Assembly (NCBI GenBank): GCA_964549475.1
Contig: CAZJXH010000059.1
Span: 1-16,544 of the forward strand
Length of the DNA stretch: 16,544 nucleotides
Reading direction: 5' to 3'
DNA from: JBBQKF01 sp964549475
GTDB lineage: Bacteria; Bacillota; Clostridia; Saccharofermentanales; UBA5734
The position numbers and the translations under genes were made by a program. Numbering within the stretch: position 1 is the first letter of the stretch; each line of letters begins with the position of its first letter. Below the pieces are notes generated by a model that did not search any database, was not told where the DNA came from, and saw only the letters and a program-made list of their open reading frames with translations. Positions 13,916 through 16,544 of this stretch are shown here, in pieces.

Positions 13916-16258
13916 ATGATCACCTTTTTGGAAAATGTTTTTTATCTCGAGACGAGACAGACAAGCTATTTCTCTCGAATTACAAAATTCGGCCATCTGG
14001 AAAGCATTTATTACGGGGAAAAAGTTGTGCGGCAGGATCTGGACGCCCTGATGCTGAAACACACCGCGATGATCGGGACGACAATCCCCTATGACTCTTC
14101 CGACGACCTGTATTCTCTCGACACCCTGACGTTGGAGTATTCCGGTGTTGGGAAAGGGGATTTTCGTCATTCTCCGGTTGAAATCAAAATGCCGGATGGA
14201 TCGTTTGTCTGTGATTTCACCTATGTATCCCATCGGATTTTTGACGGGTATCAGAAAAGCCCTGATCTGCCGACTGCTTACGGGGAGGAAAATCAGTGCC
14301 AGACGCTGGAGATCACCTTGCAGGATGCGCCAAACCAGGTTTCTCTTCTGCTGTATTACACTGTTTTTCAAGAAACAGATGTGATCACCCGGCGTACGAT
14401 CCTTGTCAACCATAATGAGAAATCCCTTGTCATCCGCAAGCTGATGAGCATGATGCTGGATCTGAACCTGTCCTCTCCTATGGCACTTCTTACGCTGGAC
14501 GGCGGATGGAGCAAGGAAGCGAACCGGCACACCCGGCCTTTGGAATATGGCCTTTACGTCAATGAATCCACGACGGGGGCTTCCAGCAACCGCCACAATC
14601 CGGGAATCCTGCTCTATGAAAGGACTGCGACCGAGGAGCACGGAAAAGTCTATGGATTCAATCTAGTCTACAGCGGCAATCATTACGAAGGCGTCGAAAT
14701 CAGCAATCACGGCTTGATAAGGGTCATGGCCGGAATCAATCCGCACTGTTTTGAATGGACCCTTGAAAAGAACGGACAGTTTGAAACACCGGAATCGATC
14801 ATGACGTTTTCAAACAAAGGATTGAACGGAGCCAGCGGTCAGTTCCACGATTTTATCAACCACCATATTGTTCGAGGAGATTATAAAGATAAAGAGCGGC
14901 CGGTTGTTTTCAACAATTGGGAATCTTGTTTTTTTAAGTTCACCCAGGGCAGTCTCGTCCGTCTTGCAAGGCGGGCAAAAGCGCTGGGTGTGGAACTTTT
15001 TGTACTGGATGACGGATGGTTCGGCAAAAGGGACAGCGACAAGGCAGGTCTCGGAGATTATAATGTGAATCGGCGCAAGTTCCGCCGGGGTCTTGCGCCG
15101 TTTGTCCGGAAAATCAACCGGATGGGCCTGTCGTTCGGAATCTGGGTCGAGCCGGAGATGGTGAACGAGGACAGCGACCTTTACCGCGCGCATCCCGAGT
15201 ATGCCGTAAAGCTTGCAAACCGTCCCCCGAATTACGGACGCAACCAGCTGGTGCTGGATCTGTGCAACCCGGAAGTCCGGGATTATATTGTCAGGAACAT
15301 CCGCGCGCTTCTGGAAAACAATCCGATCTCCTATGTCAAATGGGATATGAACCGTCATATCACGGATATGTACTCCGCCACGCTCGGTGCCTCGCAGGGC
15401 ATGTTTTTTCATCAATATATCCTTGGACTCTACGACATTCTGACACGGATTTTTAGAGACAAGCCCCATATTCTGATGGAAAGCTGTTCGAGCGGCGGAA
15501 ACCGCTTCGACCTTGGAATGCTCTGTTTCTCGCCGCAGATCTGGGCTTCCGATGACACCGATCCGGTCGAAAGGCTCAAAATCCAGACTGGCCTCAGCTA
15601 TTTTTATCCTTTATCCACCATAGGAGCTCATATGTCCTGCGCCCCGCATCAGCAGACCCTGAGGAGCACCACGCTGCCCGCGCGGTTCCATATGGCGTGT
15701 TTCGGGAATCTCGGGTATGAGATGGATTTGAAATATTTATCCTCCGTCGAAAAGAAAGAGATCCGGAAACAGATCGATTTCTATAAAAGCCATCGCCACA
15801 TTCTGCAATATGGAACCCTCTATCGGTTCGATCCAAAGAAGAAAAACAAAGTGGATCTGCTTTGTGTGTCCAAAGACCGGTCCAAGGCGGTCGCAGGGCA
15901 TTTCCAGACGGTCTCGTCCGCAAGCGAGAGCAACGATATCCTGCCGCTTTGCGGCCTGGATCCAGTGAAGAAATACAAGCTTCGCACCTTCCCGGTCGGA
16001 CTTTCCATCAAGCGATTCGGTGCGCTGATCAATTTTCTTCTGCCGTTCAAAGTCCATCCGGACGGGTTTCTTATCCGGGCGGTTGACCGGTTCTACCGTC
16101 TTCCCGACTGTGAGGAAGAATACCATGGCAGCGGAGACCTTTTCCACGCCGGCATCCGTCTTGACAACCAGTTCATGGGGAGCTGGTACAACAGCAGGAC
16201 ACGGCTGGTTGGTGATTTCGGTTCGAATCTTTATATCATAGAGGAAACCCCCGTTTAA
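13916..16258 (+). CDS. GH36 alpha-galactosidase
   Basis: This 780-residue cytoplasmic alpha-galactosidase would release galactose from melibiose, raffinose or stachyose. It has an N-terminal beta-sandwich (about 1-310), then the catalytic barrel with LDDGWFG, GIWVEPEMVNEDSDLY, the nucleophile Asp477 in KWDMNR, and CSSGGNRFDLGML. The acid/base Asp is in WASDDTDP (Asp546/547). A C-terminal beta domain follows. It is about 50 residues longer than typical bacterial enzymes (~730) because of a segment rich in LSIKRFG and LLPFKVHPDGF before the final YHGSGD strand. GGAAGG lies 8 nt before the ATG. No signal peptide is visible. The partner symporter starts 47 nt downstream, which supports intracellular cleavage of imported galactosides. 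Family assignment is firm; the natural substrate is inferred from family and context. Confidence 0.95.
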   Translation: MITFLENVFYLETRQTSYFSRITKFGHLESIYYGEKVVRQDLDALMLKHTAMIGTTIPYDSSDDLYSLDTLTLEYSGVGKGDFRHSPVEIKMPDGSFVCDFTYVSHRIFDGYQKSPDLPTAYGEENQCQTLEITLQDAPNQVSLLLYYTVFQETDVITRRTILVNHNEKSLVIRKLMSMMLDLNLSSPMALLTLDGGWSKEANRHTRPLEYGLYVNESTTGASSNRHNPGILLYERTATEEHGKVYGFNLVYSGNHYEGVEISNHGLIRVMAGINPHCFEWTLEKNGQFETPESIMTFSNKGLNGASGQFHDFINHHIVRGDYKDKERPVVFNNWESCFFKFTQGSLVRLARRAKALGVELFVLDDGWFGKRDSDKAGLGDYNVNRRKFRRGLAPFVRKINRMGLSFGIWVEPEMVNEDSDLYRAHPEYAVKLANRPPNYGRNQLVLDLCNPEVRDYIVRNIRALLENNPISYVKWDMNRHITDMYSATLGASQGMFFHQYILGLYDILTRIFRDKPHILMESCSSGGNRFDLGMLCFSPQIWASDDTDPVERLKIQTGLSYFYPLSTIGAHMSCAPHQQTLRSTTLPARFHMACFGNLGYEMDLKYLSSVEKKEIRKQIDFYKSHRHILQYGTLYRFDPKKKNKVDLLCVSKDRSKAVAGHFQTVSSASESNDILPLCGLDPVKKYKLRTFPVGLSIKRFGALINFLLPFKVHPDGFLIRAVDRFYRLPDCEEEYHGSGDLFHAGIRLDNQFMGSWYNSRTRLVGDFGSNLYIIEETPV

Positions 16259-16305
16259 AATGCTGTCCATAAAATCTAGATAGAGAAAAGAAAGGACGAG
16301 AATTT

Positions 16306-16544
16306 ATGAAAATCTTCACACGCAACAAGTACGCTTTTGGTCTCGGCACCGTCGGGAGGGACATGCTTTATACGATGGTGAGCATGTTCCTGATTGTTTA
16401 TCTTACTGAAGTACTGCAATTATCGGATCAAATCATGTGGTGGATGACCGGCGTCTTGTTGGCCGCGAGGGTATTTGACGCAGTCAATGACCCGATCATG
16501 GGGGTTATCGTGGACAACACCAAGTCCAAGTACGGAAAATACAA
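16306..16544 (+). CDS. GPH-family sugar:cation symporter (MelB-like), 3' end outside window
   Basis: The first 79 residues of a transporter are visible before the window ends. The start MKIFTRNKYAFGLGTVGRDM, two hydrophobic segments (about 20-38 and 49-64), and especially RVFDAVNDPIMGVIVDNT with following KSKYGKY are hallmarks of the glycoside-pentoside-hexuronide (MelB) family. In that family the DxxxDP-containing loop belongs to the cation/sugar site. AAAGGA precedes the ATG. Placed after an alpha-galactosidase, it most likely imports melibiose or raffinose-type sugars, or related oligosaccharides, with Na+ or H+. Family is confident, substrate is not. Confidence 0.92.
   Translation, partial: MKIFTRNKYAFGLGTVGRDMLYTMVSMFLIVYLTEVLQLSDQIMWWMTGVLLAARVFDAVNDPIMGVIVDNTKSKYGKY

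Noticed and set aside
13892..14641. Minus-strand open frame (249 codons) across the GH36 gene
   Set aside because: It is a shadow of the alpha-galactosidase reading frame, with no independent start signal.

Overview
The window (about 16.5 kb) looks like chromosomal DNA of an anaerobic, sugar-fermenting bacterium, most likely a Bacillota (Firmicutes)-type organism. The evidence is strong AGGAGG-type ribosome binding sites, a trimeric [FeFe]-hydrogenase locus of the clostridial/acetogen type, an OmpR-type regulator and a glycoside hydrolase cluster feeding a GPH-type sugar symporter. No rRNA, tRNA or marker protein is present, so class and genus cannot be named.

Layout. (1) 1-652, minus: a multi-pass membrane protein whose 3' end lies beyond the window. 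(2) 653-1156: intergenic, with a perfect 29-bp-stem hairpin (REP/MITE-like) directly followed by four 11-bp tandem repeats, and a cop-box-like palindrome. (3) 1157-3625, plus: CopA copper-exporting P1B-type ATPase. (4) 3694-4371, minus: an orphan OmpR/PhoB response regulator with an unusual acidic pocket, convergent with copA. (5) 4372-4677: intergenic, with a hairpin that probably terminates the hydrogenase operon. (6) 4678-10328, minus: the operon hydC-hydB-hydA (transcribed in that order) for a soluble NAD(P)-linked [FeFe] hydrogenase. (7) 10329-10778: shared divergent control region with a weak Rex-like site, a hexanucleotide repeat and a possible tiny acidic ORF. (8) 10779 to the end, plus: GH1 beta-glycosidase, GH13 alpha-glucosidase, GH36 alpha-galactosidase and the start of a GPH-family sugar:cation symporter.

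How the genes fit together. The plus-strand sugar operon would import short oligosaccharides and split alpha-glucosidic, alpha-galactosidic and beta-glycosidic bonds. Glycolysis would then produce NADH and reduced ferredoxin, which the divergently transcribed hydrogenase could dispose of as H2. The two operons face away from one roughly 450-bp region.

The most unusual item is HydB. After its NuoE-like and NuoF-like modules and the conserved CRAGVC motif, the expected ferredoxin-like tail is absent. In its place is a complete GltD/NfnB-like module (Fe-S adenodoxin-type region, FAD site, and an NAD(P)H site with the Tyr-Arg-Arg signature typical of NADPH binding). One polypeptide therefore carries an FMN/NAD(H) site and a second FAD/NADP(H)-type site, attached to a hydrogenase subunit. 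That subunit itself has a variant L1 motif (TSCSPGW, not TSCCPGW) and a coiled-coil C-terminal extension. This suggests a hydrogenase/transhydrogenase hybrid that could connect NADH, NADPH, possibly ferredoxin, and H2.
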